Below, one piece after another: positions 16,915 to 25,707 of a stretch of 64,000 bases of DNA; within the stretch, counting starts at the first letter, position 1, and each line of letters begins with the position of its first letter. The position numbers were made by a program, and so were the translations under genes. This DNA comes from DASQPR01 sp035263025. Lineage in GTDB: Bacteria; Actinomycetota; Actinomycetes; Mycobacteriales; Micromonosporaceae. Under the pieces are notes generated by a model. It was not told where the DNA came from, did no database searches, and saw only the letters and a program-made list of their open reading frames with translations. Location: positions 1 to 64,000 of the forward strand of contig DATFRR010000010.1 of the NCBI GenBank assembly GCA_035263025.1. The letters run 5' to 3'.

Positions 16915-18030
16915 ATGAGCGGGGTACGGGTACTGGTTGGCACACGCAAGGGCGCGTTCACGTTGACCTCGGACGGCAGCCGCACGGACTGGACGGTCGA
17001 CGGTCCGCACTTCGGGGGCTGGGAGATCTTCCACGTGAACGGGTCGCCAGCCAACCCGGACCGGTTGTACGCGTCGGCGTCGGGTGGCTGGTTCGGGCAG
17101 GTGATCCACCGGTCCGACGACGGCGGCAAGAGCTGGACAACGGCCGGGAACGACTTCACGTACGACGGCGATGTCGGCCAGCATTTGTGGTACGACGGCA
17201 CGCCCCGGCCGTGGGAGTTCAAGCGGATCTGGCACATTGAGCCGTCGCGCGACGATCCCGACACGGTCTACGCGGGCGCCGAAGACGCCGCGCTCTACAT
17301 CTCGAAAGACGGCGGGAACAAGTGGACCGAACTCACCGGCCTGCGTCAGCACCCCACCGGTCCGCAATGGCAGCCGGGTGCGGGTGGCTTGTGCCTGCAC
17401 ACGATCATCCTGGATCCCGTGCACGCCGACCGCATTTACGTGGCCATCTCGGCGGCCGGTGCGTTCCGCAGTGACGACGCCGGCACGACGTGGCTGCCGA
17501 TCAACAAGGGCTTGCGTTCCGGCGAGATTCCCGATGCCGACTCCGAGGTCGGCCACTGCGTGCACCACGTGACGCAGCATCCGTCGCGGCCGGACACGCT
17601 GTTCATGCAGAAGCACTGGGACGTGCTTCGCAGCGACGACGCCGGTGCGAATTGGCACGAGGTCAGCGGTAACCTGCCATCGGACTTCGGTTTCCCGATC
17701 GCCGTACACGCACATGAGCCAGAGACCATCTACGTCGTACCTATCAAGAGCGACTCGGAGCACTTCCCGCCGGAAGGCAAGTTGCGCGTCTACCGCAGTC
17801 GCGTCGGTGGCAACGAGTGGGAGCCGTTGACCAACGGCTTGCCGCAGTCGGACTGCTACGTCAACGTCTACCGCGACGCGATGGCGGTCGACGCTCTTGA
17901 TCCGTGCGGGATCTACTTCGGCACCACTGGTGGGCAGGTCTACCACTCGGCCGATAACGGTGACTCGTGGGCGCCGATCGTGCGCGACCTGCCGGCGGTG
18001 CTGTCCGTCGAAGCTCAGGTGCTGCCGTGA
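16915..18030 (+). CDS. BNR/Asp-box (VPS10/sialidase-like) beta-propeller protein
   Basis: 371 residues, no signal peptide. Five Asp-box motifs (S-x-D-x-G-x-x-W) mark propeller blades: SDDGGKSW, SKDGGNKW, SDDAGTTW, SDDAGANW and SADNGDSW. Tyr-rich strands (DRLYASA, DTVYAGA, DRIYVAI, ETIYVVP) separate them. It resembles WD40/YVTN/BNR-like or exo-alpha-sialidase-type entries, but the sialidase arginine triad is not evident, so I do not call it a glycosidase. It probably acts in the cytoplasm as a scaffold or enzyme of unknown kind. Its stop overlaps the start of the MoaD-like gene (GTGA), which makes the pair a functional unit. Confidence 0.8.
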   Translation: MSGVRVLVGTRKGAFTLTSDGSRTDWTVDGPHFGGWEIFHVNGSPANPDRLYASASGGWFGQVIHRSDDGGKSWTTAGNDFTYDGDVGQHLWYDGTPRPWEFKRIWHIEPSRDDPDTVYAGAEDAALYISKDGGNKWTELTGLRQHPTGPQWQPGAGGLCLHTIILDPVHADRIYVAISAAGAFRSDDAGTTWLPINKGLRSGEIPDADSEVGHCVHHVTQHPSRPDTLFMQKHWDVLRSDDAGANWHEVSGNLPSDFGFPIAVHAHEPETIYVVPIKSDSEHFPPEGKLRVYRSRVGGNEWEPLTNGLPQSDCYVNVYRDAMAVDALDPCGIYFGTTGGQVYHSADNGDSWAPIVRDLPAVLSVEAQVLP

Positions 18031-18344
18031 TCCGCGTGGTCCTACCGGCCCATCTCAAGACGCTGGCGAAAGTCACCGGCGAAGTTCGCCTCGAGATACC
18101 CGCGGGATCGGTGGACGAGGCCACGCCGGTCACCCAACGCATCGTGCTCGATGCGCTCGAAGCGCAGTTTCCGATGCTGGCTGGCACCATCCGTGACCGC
18201 GGCAGTGGCCAGCGCCGACCGTTCGTGCGCTTCTACGCCTGCGAAGAGGACCTGTCCAACGAGCCACCCGACACGGCACTGCCGCGTCGGGTGCTCGCGG
18301 GGGAGGAGCCGTTCATCATCCTCGGGGCGATGGCCGGCGGGTAG
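18027..18344 (+). CDS. MoaD/ThiS-family ubiquitin-like protein ending in Gly-Gly
   Basis: 105 residues from the GTG at 18027, whose GTGA overlaps the BNR stop. The beta-grasp pattern is clear (IRVVLPAHLKTLAKVTGEVRLEI, then TQRIVLDALEAQFPMLAGTIRDRGSGQRRPFVRFYACEEDL, then EEPFIILGAMAGG). The C-terminus is exactly Gly-Gly, as required for adenylation and thiocarboxylation by an E1-like enzyme. No MoaE, ThiG, MoeB or JAMM protease lies in this window. It probably acts as a sulfur carrier or protein modifier with the BNR protein; the target is unknown. The VLAGEEP...IILGAMAGG ending resembles sulfur carriers of molybdopterin and cysteine synthesis. Confidence 0.82.
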   Translation: MIRVVLPAHLKTLAKVTGEVRLEIPAGSVDEATPVTQRIVLDALEAQFPMLAGTIRDRGSGQRRPFVRFYACEEDLSNEPPDTALPRRVLAGEEPFIILGAMAGG

Positions 18345-18376
18345 GCGTCGGGACACGGCGCGGCGACGCGGCGGCG

Positions 18377-19462
18377 TCAGTCGCTCATCCGGACGATGTC
18401 TTTGACGCCGTGTGGCTCGCGGAGCGTGCCTGGCGCGGCGTCGAGCGACACGCGATTGGTGATGATCGCCCGGACGCTGTCCGGCACCAGGTACATCGCC
18501 TGCTCGAGCTTGCGAACCGCGAGTTCGAATCCTGACCGGCCGGCGTTGACAGTGCCGATGATGGCTTGGTTGTTGAGGACGATGTCCTTCATGATCCGGT
18601 CGAGCGGCAGCGCGGTCGGTGCCGCGGGTGCCGGGATGCCGGTCAGGATGAGCAGGCCGTTCGGGCTGAGCGCCTGGGCAGAGCCGAACGCGACACTGGC
18701 CACGCCGACGGCTTCGTAGATGACGTCGATGGGTCCGACCGTGCCGGAGATCTTGTCGAGAGGCGTGTCCTCCGCGGAGAGGTAGGTCGCGCCGATCCGG
18801 CGAATGTTGTCGGCACGAACACTGTCGGCGGGTTCGCGGGAGTAGACGATCGTCTCGAAGCCGGTGACGACCATGGCAATGGCGCCGAGCACGCCCACCG
18901 GTCCGGCGCCGAGCACGAGGACGCGGCCGCGCTCCGGTTGCCACGGCAGGCGCTGCTGCACGGCGTACGCCTGTTCGGCGGCCTTCGCCGCGATCGACAA
19001 GGGCTCGATCAGCGCGGCGACGTCGGCTAGTTGTGCCGGGACCGAAATGATGTGCTGTTCGTCCTCGAGGACGACTTCGGTGAGGTAGCCGTGCGCGTGT
19101 TTGATGCCGCGCTCGGTGAAGTCGCCGGTGGTACAGAAGTCTTGCCGACCCGTGGTGCACGCGCGGCAGCCGGGATCGGGACACGGTCGGCGTACGGTCA
19201 GCACCACAAGATCGCCGGCTTGTAGGGTCGTCACCTGCGTACCGGTGTCGATGACGCGGCCGACGACTTCGTGTCCGAGTATCAGGTGGTCGGAACCGGG
19301 TGGCGGCTCGCCGTACTCGAAGGCGGCGATGTCCCGATCGGTGCCGCAGATGCCGACCTCGTGGACGGCGATGCGGACCTGATGGCCGGTCGGCTTCGCG
19401 GGCTCGGCGACGTCGATGATTCGAATTTCGGCGCGATCGGGGTAGGCGGCCAGTGCACGCAT
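18377..19462 (-). CDS. Glucose 1-dehydrogenase-like zinc MDR oxidoreductase
   Basis: 361 residues of the archaeal-type glucose dehydrogenase branch of medium-chain dehydrogenases. Catalytic zinc ligands C39 (GICGTD) and H64-E65 (GHEVVG) are present, with a structural-zinc-like cluster CPDPGCRACTTGRQDFC and a Rossmann motif GAGPVGVLG (about 206-214). The C-terminal domain keeps the NNQAIIGTVNAGR segment typical of glucose dehydrogenases. The reaction would be oxidation of an aldose to the lactone with NAD(P), which fits the surrounding glucan-degrading genes. It is single, convergent with the MoaD-like gene. Confidence 0.85.
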   Translation of the reverse strand: MRALAAYPDRAEIRIIDVAEPAKPTGHQVRIAVHEVGICGTDRDIAAFEYGEPPPGSDHLILGHEVVGRVIDTGTQVTTLQAGDLVVLTVRRPCPDPGCRACTTGRQDFCTTGDFTERGIKHAHGYLTEVVLEDEQHIISVPAQLADVAALIEPLSIAAKAAEQAYAVQQRLPWQPERGRVLVLGAGPVGVLGAIAMVVTGFETIVYSREPADSVRADNIRRIGATYLSAEDTPLDKISGTVGPIDVIYEAVGVASVAFGSAQALSPNGLLILTGIPAPAAPTALPLDRIMKDIVLNNQAIIGTVNAGRSGFELAVRKLEQAMYLVPDSVRAIITNRVSLDAAPGTLREPHGVKDIVRMSD

Positions 19463-19753
19463 GAGGGCGGCCTTTCATGCCATGTGATTGTCGGGCTGCA
19501 TTCGCACACGTCGGTTCGTGCGATTTGCCGCAGCCGTGGAAAACGTACCGCCTCGGCGCGCCGTACAAGCTTTGTTCTCGCAGGTCCGGCTGCTGCGGGA
19601 CGTCGATCCGGCGGTACCAATCAAAATCCGGAAGCTGTCGGCGGCGCGCTCCACCGGCACCCGCGGGATTGGCCGATGGCCCGCGACTACAAGGCGTCGC
19701 GCCGTAGCCTGAGCTGGGGAGACGTGCCCGTGTCGTCGGGAGGACGGTGTCTC

Positions 19754-20818
19754 ATGTCTGGAACTGCGATCGCGCCCAACGAATCTGCCGCAACGACGAC
19801 CGCGGCCTATCGTGCCGCGGTGGTGCACGACTTCGGTGCACAGCTTCGGCTCGAACGGCTGCCGATGCGCCCGCTCGAGCCCGGACAGGTTCGGGTCAAG
19901 GTCGAGGCGTGCGGGCTGTGTCACACGGATATCCACGCGGCACACGGCGACTGGCCGGTAAAGCCGGCGCCGCCGTTCGTCCCGGGACACGAGGGTGTCG
20001 GGATTGTCACCGAGCTAGGTCCGGGAGTCAGTGAGATCTCGGTCGGTGAACGGGTTGCCCTACCCTGGCTCGGTTACGCCTGTGGCACGTGTGATTACTG
20101 CAGTTCCGGTTGGGAGACGCTGTGCCTGAACCAGAAGAACACCGGCTATAGCGTTGATGGTGGATTCGGCGAATACGTCATGGGATACGCGAAATACGTG
20201 GTCAGGGTGCCGGACGGGATCGATCCGCTCGACGCGGCGCCGTTGACGTGTGCGGGAGTCACGACGTACAAGGCGGTCAAGCTCGGTGGCACGCACGCCG
20301 GTGATCTCGTCGCGGTGTTCGGTGTCGGCGGTCTCGGACATCTCGCCATCCAGTACGCGAACATCGAGGGCGGCCGCGTCATCGCAGTCGATATCACCGA
20401 CGAGAAACTGCAGCTGGCTCGCGATCTTGGAGCGGAGTTCGCGGTCAACGCCGCCCGTGACGATCCGGTCAAGGCGATCCAGGAACTCGGTGGCGCACAC
20501 CAGGCGATCGCGACCGCGGTGTCACCGCGGGGATTCGAGCAGGCCTACCAGTCGCTGCGTCGCGGCGGCACGCTCGTCCTTGTCGGGCTCCCGGCCGAAA
20601 ACGAGATCGACCTGCCGATCTTCGAAACGGTCATCAACGGCACGAACATCGTTGGCTCGATCGTCGGCACCCGTGCCGACCTGCGTCGGGTCTTCGACCT
20701 GCATGCCGCGGGCCGGACGCGCGTCATCCGCGAGACGCGGCCGCTCGATGAAGTCAACACCGCCATCGCGGACATCGAGGCCGGCAGGGTCGCCGCACGA
20801 ATCGTGTTCGAGCTGTAA
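19754..20818 (+). CDS. adhP: Zinc-dependent alcohol dehydrogenase (AdhP-like)
   Basis: 354 residues from the ATG at 19754 (GGGAGGACGG upstream). Catalytic zinc ligands are C56 (CGLCHTD) and H79-E80 (GHEGVG); the structural zinc cysteines are at 110, 113, 116 and 124 (CGTCDYCSSGWETLC). The NAD motif GVGGLGHLAIQYA is intact. Length and sequence match propanol-preferring bacterial AdhP. The reaction is primary alcohol to aldehyde with NAD. Only four bases separate its stop from the GH15 gene, so the two form an operon; the metabolic link is not obvious. Confidence 0.9.
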   Translation: MSGTAIAPNESAATTTAAYRAAVVHDFGAQLRLERLPMRPLEPGQVRVKVEACGLCHTDIHAAHGDWPVKPAPPFVPGHEGVGIVTELGPGVSEISVGERVALPWLGYACGTCDYCSSGWETLCLNQKNTGYSVDGGFGEYVMGYAKYVVRVPDGIDPLDAAPLTCAGVTTYKAVKLGGTHAGDLVAVFGVGGLGHLAIQYANIEGGRVIAVDITDEKLQLARDLGAEFAVNAARDDPVKAIQELGGAHQAIATAVSPRGFEQAYQSLRRGGTLVLVGLPAENEIDLPIFETVINGTNIVGSIVGTRADLRRVFDLHAAGRTRVIRETRPLDEVNTAIADIEAGRVAARIVFEL

Positions 20819-20822
20819 CGCG

Positions 20823-22640
20823 ATGTTCGACCCAGACCCGCCCTTCCGACCGATCCGCACCCGAGACGGATATCTGCCGCTGGAAGATCTCGGCCTGATC
20901 GGGGACGGCGAGACCGCCGCGCTGGTCGGCTTGGACGGCAGCATCCCATGGATGTGCCTGCCGCGGTTCGACTCTGAGCCGGTGTTCTGCGGCTTGCTCG
21001 ACCACGCCATCGGCGGGCACTTCACGATCGCCCCGACCGATCCGGTGACCGCGCGACAGCGGTACGAGCCCGACACCGCAGTGCTGATAACCGAAATACA
21101 GAGCGCAACCGGACTCGTACGACTGACCGACGCGTTTGCCCTGCGTCCCGGGGCGGATCTCACCGATGACTCGTCGGCCGACCGTGCGGAACTCATTCGG
21201 TCGGCGACCGTCCTCGATGGACACGTCGAGCTCGTCGTCGATGTGCAACCGCGCGGTGGCGCCTCCATTCGCGCCGCCGCGGGGGGAATGCAGATTCTCG
21301 TGTCGCGGCGCCCTGAGCTCACCGTCCACCTGCGGTCGAGCCGGCCTCTTGACGGTCTGCGCACCGTGCACACGCTCGGTGCCGGGGACCGGCTTGACGT
21401 GGTCCTGTCATGGTCGAGCCCACACCGCCATCACCGGTTCAACACCGACGAGATGCTGGGCGCGACGGCAGACGCATGGCGGCGGTGGATGACCGGATTC
21501 GAGTACGACGGCCTCGAGCAGCCGCTCGTACGCCGTGCCGCCATCACGCTCAAGCTCTGTGACCACTGGCAGCACGGTTCGCTCGTCGCCGCACCGTCCT
21601 CGTCCCTGCCGGCACCCATCGGCGGCGTACGCAACTGGGACTACCGCTACAGCTGGGTACGTGACGCCGCCTACTCGGTCTACGCGCTGCGACGCATCGG
21701 ATTCCGCGGTGAGGCCAACGCATATCTCGGTTGGGTTCTCGACGCCTTCGAGCATGGGCCGCCGCCACGCATCATGTATGCCGTCGATGGTGCGCAGGTG
21801 CCCGACGAATGGCAGGACAGCGAACTCGAGGGGTACCGCCGGTCGGCGCCGGCTCGCTGGGGCAACGGTGCGGCCGACCAGCGCCAGCACGACCTATATG
21901 GCGAGGTCGTCGACTGCGCGTACCAGTGGGTCGGCGGCGGCGGAACCATCGAAGGGCACCTCTGGCGGGGACTTGCCGCGCTGGCGGACAGCGCCGCGCA
22001 TGCTTGGCACGACCCGGACCAGGGCATCTGGGAAGTGCGCAGCGACGGTCGTGCGTTCACGTATTCGGCTGGCATGTGCCACGTCGCGCTCGACCGCGCG
22101 GTCCGCATCGCCGAGCGCCTCGCCCTGCCTGGCGATACGGCCGCATGGCGTGCCGCAGCCGAACGCATTCGTCACGCGGTTGTGGAGGAGGCGTGGAACG
22201 AGGACGCCCACACCATCAGCGAACACCTCGACGGTGACGGCCTCCTCGATGCGAGTCTGCTCGCCCTGCCGCTGCGGCGCGTCATCCCGGCCGACCACCC
22301 GCGGATGGTGGCCACCGCGAACGCAGTTGCCGACCGGTTGTCTGCCGGTGATGGACTGCTCTATCGGTACCTCCACAAGGAGTCCCCGGACGGCATCGTC
22401 GGCGACGAGGGCGCGTTCTTGCTGTGCAGCTTCTGGCTCGTCGAGAATCTGGCCCGGCAACAGCGCCTCGATGCGGCGGCCGAACTTTACGAATCACTGT
22501 GCGCTCGCTCGAGCTCTCTCGGCCTCTTCCCGGAACAGATCGATCCGGCGACCGGCGAGTTCATCGGCAACTTCCCGCAGGCGTTCAGCCATATAGGTGT
22601 GATCTCCAGCGGAGTGAACCTGACATCCCTCACGCGCTAG
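20823..22640 (+). CDS. GH15 glycoside hydrolase (glucoamylase/trehalase type)
   Basis: 605 residues, no signal peptide. An N-terminal beta-sandwich (YLPLEDLGLIGDGETAALVG, then DGSIPWMCLPRFDSEPVFCGLLD) leads into an (alpha/alpha)6 barrel with GGVRNWDYRYSWVRDAAYSVYAL. The catalytic Glu404 lies in GIWEVRSDGRAFTYSAGMC. Both are hallmarks of the cytoplasmic bacterial GH15 group, which contains mycobacterial trehalases and glucoamylase-like enzymes. Substrate is therefore trehalose or an alpha-glucan. It starts four bases after adhP with no strong ribosome-binding site, which suggests coupled translation. Confidence 0.9.
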   Translation: MFDPDPPFRPIRTRDGYLPLEDLGLIGDGETAALVGLDGSIPWMCLPRFDSEPVFCGLLDHAIGGHFTIAPTDPVTARQRYEPDTAVLITEIQSATGLVRLTDAFALRPGADLTDDSSADRAELIRSATVLDGHVELVVDVQPRGGASIRAAAGGMQILVSRRPELTVHLRSSRPLDGLRTVHTLGAGDRLDVVLSWSSPHRHHRFNTDEMLGATADAWRRWMTGFEYDGLEQPLVRRAAITLKLCDHWQHGSLVAAPSSSLPAPIGGVRNWDYRYSWVRDAAYSVYALRRIGFRGEANAYLGWVLDAFEHGPPPRIMYAVDGAQVPDEWQDSELEGYRRSAPARWGNGAADQRQHDLYGEVVDCAYQWVGGGGTIEGHLWRGLAALADSAAHAWHDPDQGIWEVRSDGRAFTYSAGMCHVALDRAVRIAERLALPGDTAAWRAAAERIRHAVVEEAWNEDAHTISEHLDGDGLLDASLLALPLRRVIPADHPRMVATANAVADRLSAGDGLLYRYLHKESPDGIVGDEGAFLLCSFWLVENLARQQRLDAAAELYESLCARSSSLGLFPEQIDPATGEFIGNFPQAFSHIGVISSGVNLTSLTR

Positions 22641-22723
22641 CGACCCTTGGTGGCCCGGGCAGAAATCGGTGGTCGCGGTCCGGGTCAGCGCGCGAACATG
22701 GTCGCCATGGCGGGGGACTGGGA

Positions 22724-23827
22724 ATGAGGTTGCCGCTGCAGGGCGGCCTGCCGCCGGCGGCCGCCATGGCGGGCACGGTGGTGGAGATCGCCTGCGACGA
22801 GTCCGGGTTCTCCGGCAGCAACCTGCTCGATCCGGCGACGCCAGTCATTACGCACGCGAGCGTCGATCTGTCCATCGACGAGGCACGTGCGTTGATCACG
22901 ACACTGCGGTCTGGGTTCCGCTGCTCGCCGAACGAGTTCAAGTCCGGGCAGTTCCTCCGCAGTGCAACGGCAGCTGAAGCATTGGAGTGGTTCCTCAGTG
23001 CGCTCGGCGGCCGGGCGCACGTGCACCTCGTCGACAAGGAGTATTTCCTGGTCACCAGGATTGTCGACCTGTTGCTGGCTGAGCCGTCCTACGCAGCGGG
23101 TACGCGGCTGACCCTCGATCGCCGTCCGGCCGCTCTCGCCCTCTACCGGGCCGGGCGGACGGCCGGTTGCGACTGGGCCATGTTCCTCGCGACCTTCGTC
23201 GAGATGGTACGGCTCAAACGGCGGCATCAACCGGATCAGCAGGTCTTCGAGCGGTTCTTCGAGGAACGGGAAGCACTGGTGCGAGGCGGGCTCGGCACGC
23301 CTGCCGAGGAAGTCCTTGGCGCGCTTAGCCGTGCCCGGGTGTGGGCCGTCCTGACCCGGCTGAGTGACAACGACCGGTCGATCCCGCCACCACTGGAGCC
23401 GATGCTGCCGGCGCTGGCCGAGACCGTCCTCTTCTGGAGCGGCGGACACCGGCAAGTCTTGGTGATCCACGACGAGCAGAGTGCCCTGACGGCGGGCCGG
23501 TTGCGCCGTCTCCAGCAGGTGTTGGCCGACGGACCCGGGTCGTTGCTGGCGGTCGCCGACGAGTCGCCAGCGGGTGCCGACGAGGATGCGACGTTGCCGA
23601 CCGGTGCCGACCTGGCCCTGGTGTCGACGGCGGGCGCCAACCAGGCGGCGTTGGCCGCCAGTTTGTCGCCGCTTGCTGGGTTGGTAACCGTCGACTCCCG
23701 GGACGATCCGCGGGTCCAGGTCGCCGACCTCCTCGCCGGGATGGCGCGGCGATTGCCCGGAACGGTCGACGACGGCCCACTCCAACCGTTCGTGTCCCCG
23801 ACCTCGCTGCGCGACCGCCAGCCATGA
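22724..23827 (+). CDS. DUF3800-like uncharacterised protein
   Basis: 367 residues from the ATG at 22724 (GGGGGACT upstream). The N-terminal strand ends in CDESGFSG (D25-E26-S27-G28); the middle has EFKSGQFLRSAT and VIHDEQSALTAGRL; the C-terminus has VDSRDDPRVQVADLLAGMARRL. The DESG start and final QVADLLAG Asp are the conserved acidic corners of DUF3800, an RNase-H-like fold often found near mobile or defence genes. The match is by pattern only and members are uncharacterised. Neighbours (GH15 upstream, M20 peptidase downstream) give no clue. Confidence 0.6.
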   Translation: MRLPLQGGLPPAAAMAGTVVEIACDESGFSGSNLLDPATPVITHASVDLSIDEARALITTLRSGFRCSPNEFKSGQFLRSATAAEALEWFLSALGGRAHVHLVDKEYFLVTRIVDLLLAEPSYAAGTRLTLDRRPAALALYRAGRTAGCDWAMFLATFVEMVRLKRRHQPDQQVFERFFEEREALVRGGLGTPAEEVLGALSRARVWAVLTRLSDNDRSIPPPLEPMLPALAETVLFWSGGHRQVLVIHDEQSALTAGRLRRLQQVLADGPGSLLAVADESPAGADEDATLPTGADLALVSTAGANQAALAASLSPLAGLVTVDSRDDPRVQVADLLAGMARRLPGTVDDGPLQPFVSPTSLRDRQP

Positions 23828-23996
23828 AGTCGCCGCTGTGCCGCGGACCGCGCGCAGGCGGCTGCCGTCGCCGACCGCACGCCTAACGGTGCAGTACGGT
23901 ACGCGGTGTCCGGCCGTTCGCTTGGCTTGTTTCGGCTCGGTCGCACGGGTATGGACCGATGGCGCCACATGTAATGCGCAGCGCGGAGGAGGACAC

Positions 23997-25391
23997 ATGG
24001 TGGACGTAGGTCATCCGACGGTTGCTCTCGTGGCCAAGGACCAAGACGTCGTGCTCGACCGGCTGTTGGATTACCTCCGGCAACCGAGCGAGAGCGCGAC
24101 GGGGCACGGGTTCCCGGACGCAACCGATCGGGCGGTGACCGAGATGCGTCTCGCCGGTCTGACGCCAGAGGTGTTGTCCACTGATGGTCGTCCCGCCGTC
24201 GTCGGACGGCGGCCGGGTCCGCCCGGCACGCCGACGGTGCTGATCTACGGCCACTACGACGTGCAGCCACCAGGGCCACGCGAGCTTTGGCGCACCGACC
24301 CGTATTCGCCGACGATCGCCGGCGGGCGGATCTGGTGCCGCGGCGCCGCCGACAACAAGGGCCAGCACTTCGCGCACCTGCAGGCGCTTCGTCTGTTGGT
24401 CGAGCGCGACGCGACGTACCCATGCTCGGTCATCATGTTGCTCGACGGCGAGGAGGAGGTCGGCAGTCCCCACCTGGCCGACCTCGTGCGAGGGCATCGC
24501 GACCGGCTCGCGTGCGATGTGGTGATCTGGAGCGACGGACCGGTCCACGACTCCGGCCAGTGGTGCATCCTGCACGGCGTACGCGGCGTTCTGGGCGTAC
24601 GCATCGACGCCCACGGCGCGAATCGTGCGCTGCACTCGGGTCACTTCGGCAACGTCGCACCGAATCCCGCGGTCACCCTCGTCAACGCGTTGGCATCGCT
24701 GCGAAGCGACGACGGATCTGTGTCGATCGACGGATTCTATGACGGCGTGGAGCCGATCCCCGACGAGGCGGCGGCCGCGTTCGAACGGCTGCCGACTGAT
24801 CTTGATGCGGTGCTGGCCGACATCGGGTTGGAGGCGATGGATCCCAGCTATCGCAACCTCAGCTACTTCGAGCGCCTGGCGAGCATCCCGACGCTGACCA
24901 TCAACGGAATCACCACCGGCGATCTGAACCGCACGATCATTCCGCACACGGCCAGTGCGCGGCTGGACGTACGACTCGTGGCCGGTCAAAGCCCCGAGCG
25001 CGTGTTCGCGGCGATCGAGTCGCATCTCGGCCGCCACGCTCCGTCGGTGACGGTGACACGTGAGATGGCCGTGCCTCCGTCACGTACGCCGCTGACCAAC
25101 CCGTACACGCCCGTCATCTCCGCGGCGATTCAGGACGTCACTGGCGAGGCGCCGCTGCTGGTACCCAGCTACGGCGGCACGCTGCCGGACTACGTCTGGA
25201 CCCAGCTGCTTGGCGTCGCGAGCCTCGGGATTCCGATCGGCAATCCCGACGAGGCCAACCACGCCCCGAACGAGAACCTCGAGATCCGGCGCTACCTGAC
25301 TGGCATCGCCATGTCGATGACCATACTGCGCGCCATCGGCACCGGCGTGGCTGACCCATCGGACCACTCAAGTGGGGTGCACGACCGGTAA
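23997..25391 (+). CDS. M20-family metallopeptidase (dipeptidase)
   Basis: 464 residues from the ATG at 23997, preceded by GGAGGAGGA. The di-zinc site is complete: H86-x-D88 in YGHYDVQ, D119 in GAADNKG, Glu153-Glu154 in DGEEEVGSP (base and ligand), Asp in VIWSDGP and a C-terminal His in NHAPNENLE. The lid/dimerisation domain (about 200-350, RIDAHGANRALHSGHFG) is present. It is a cytoplasmic carnosinase/CNDP-like dipeptidase or N-acyl amidohydrolase; specificity is unknown. Confidence 0.9.
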   Translation: MVDVGHPTVALVAKDQDVVLDRLLDYLRQPSESATGHGFPDATDRAVTEMRLAGLTPEVLSTDGRPAVVGRRPGPPGTPTVLIYGHYDVQPPGPRELWRTDPYSPTIAGGRIWCRGAADNKGQHFAHLQALRLLVERDATYPCSVIMLLDGEEEVGSPHLADLVRGHRDRLACDVVIWSDGPVHDSGQWCILHGVRGVLGVRIDAHGANRALHSGHFGNVAPNPAVTLVNALASLRSDDGSVSIDGFYDGVEPIPDEAAAAFERLPTDLDAVLADIGLEAMDPSYRNLSYFERLASIPTLTINGITTGDLNRTIIPHTASARLDVRLVAGQSPERVFAAIESHLGRHAPSVTVTREMAVPPSRTPLTNPYTPVISAAIQDVTGEAPLLVPSYGGTLPDYVWTQLLGVASLGIPIGNPDEANHAPNENLEIRRYLTGIAMSMTILRAIGTGVADPSDHSSGVHDR

Positions 25392-25707
25392 TCATCGCCG
25401 TGAGCAGCGCACATCTGCCGCCTCTACGCTCTACATTGGACAGTGCAACCAGATTGTACGGGTTGCGGAAACGGGCCATCAGACATCGAAGTACTTGACA
25501 CTATGAGTATTGCGAACTAAAGCTGAATACGGCCGAGTTGACTGAGTTGTCCCCCGGAAGTTCAACCGGAGAGAGACGAGAGGCGCCCGAGTAGAGCTCT
25601 TGCGCGGCCGTGATGGCCCGGCGCGAGACGTGGACCGGCGCGTGTTGGCACGAGCGCGGTCCAGCCGCCCTGCCTTTCTCGTCTGCACTGACCGAGGAGG
25701 TCATGTC
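25392..25707. other. Intergenic region upstream of the GH3 gene, with a promoter candidate
   Basis: 316 bp. The stretch at about 25425-25530 is clearly less GC-rich than its surroundings and contains the promoter candidate annotated separately. The rest has no supported gene; weak open frames on both strands have no recognisable product. GAGGAGG at 25694-25700 is the ribosome-binding site of the GH3 gene. Confidence 0.5.
25495..25523 (+). promoter_or_regulatory. Candidate sigma-70-type promoter for the GH3 gene
   Basis: A perfect -35 hexamer TTGACA (25495-25500), a 17-bp spacer and TAAAGC (25518-25523; three of six to TATAAT) lie in an AT-richer island ~190 bp upstream of the GH3 start. Placement rests on sequence pattern only. 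Confidence 0.4.

Noticed and set aside
16915..18030. Calling the BNR protein a sialidase
   Set aside because: Asp boxes are structural and occur in many propellers; I could not identify the arginine triad, Tyr/Glu pair or a signal peptide.
18505..18525. GTTCGAATCC, a tRNA T-loop-like string
   Set aside because: The flanking bases do not pair as a T stem, no anticodon or acceptor arm can be drawn, and the position is inside the glucose-dehydrogenase-like gene.
18042..19568. A ~500-codon Arg/His-rich frame overlapping the dehydrogenase gene in another frame
   Set aside because: Same strand, wrong frame; the dehydrogenase frame has intact zinc and NAD motifs, this one has none.
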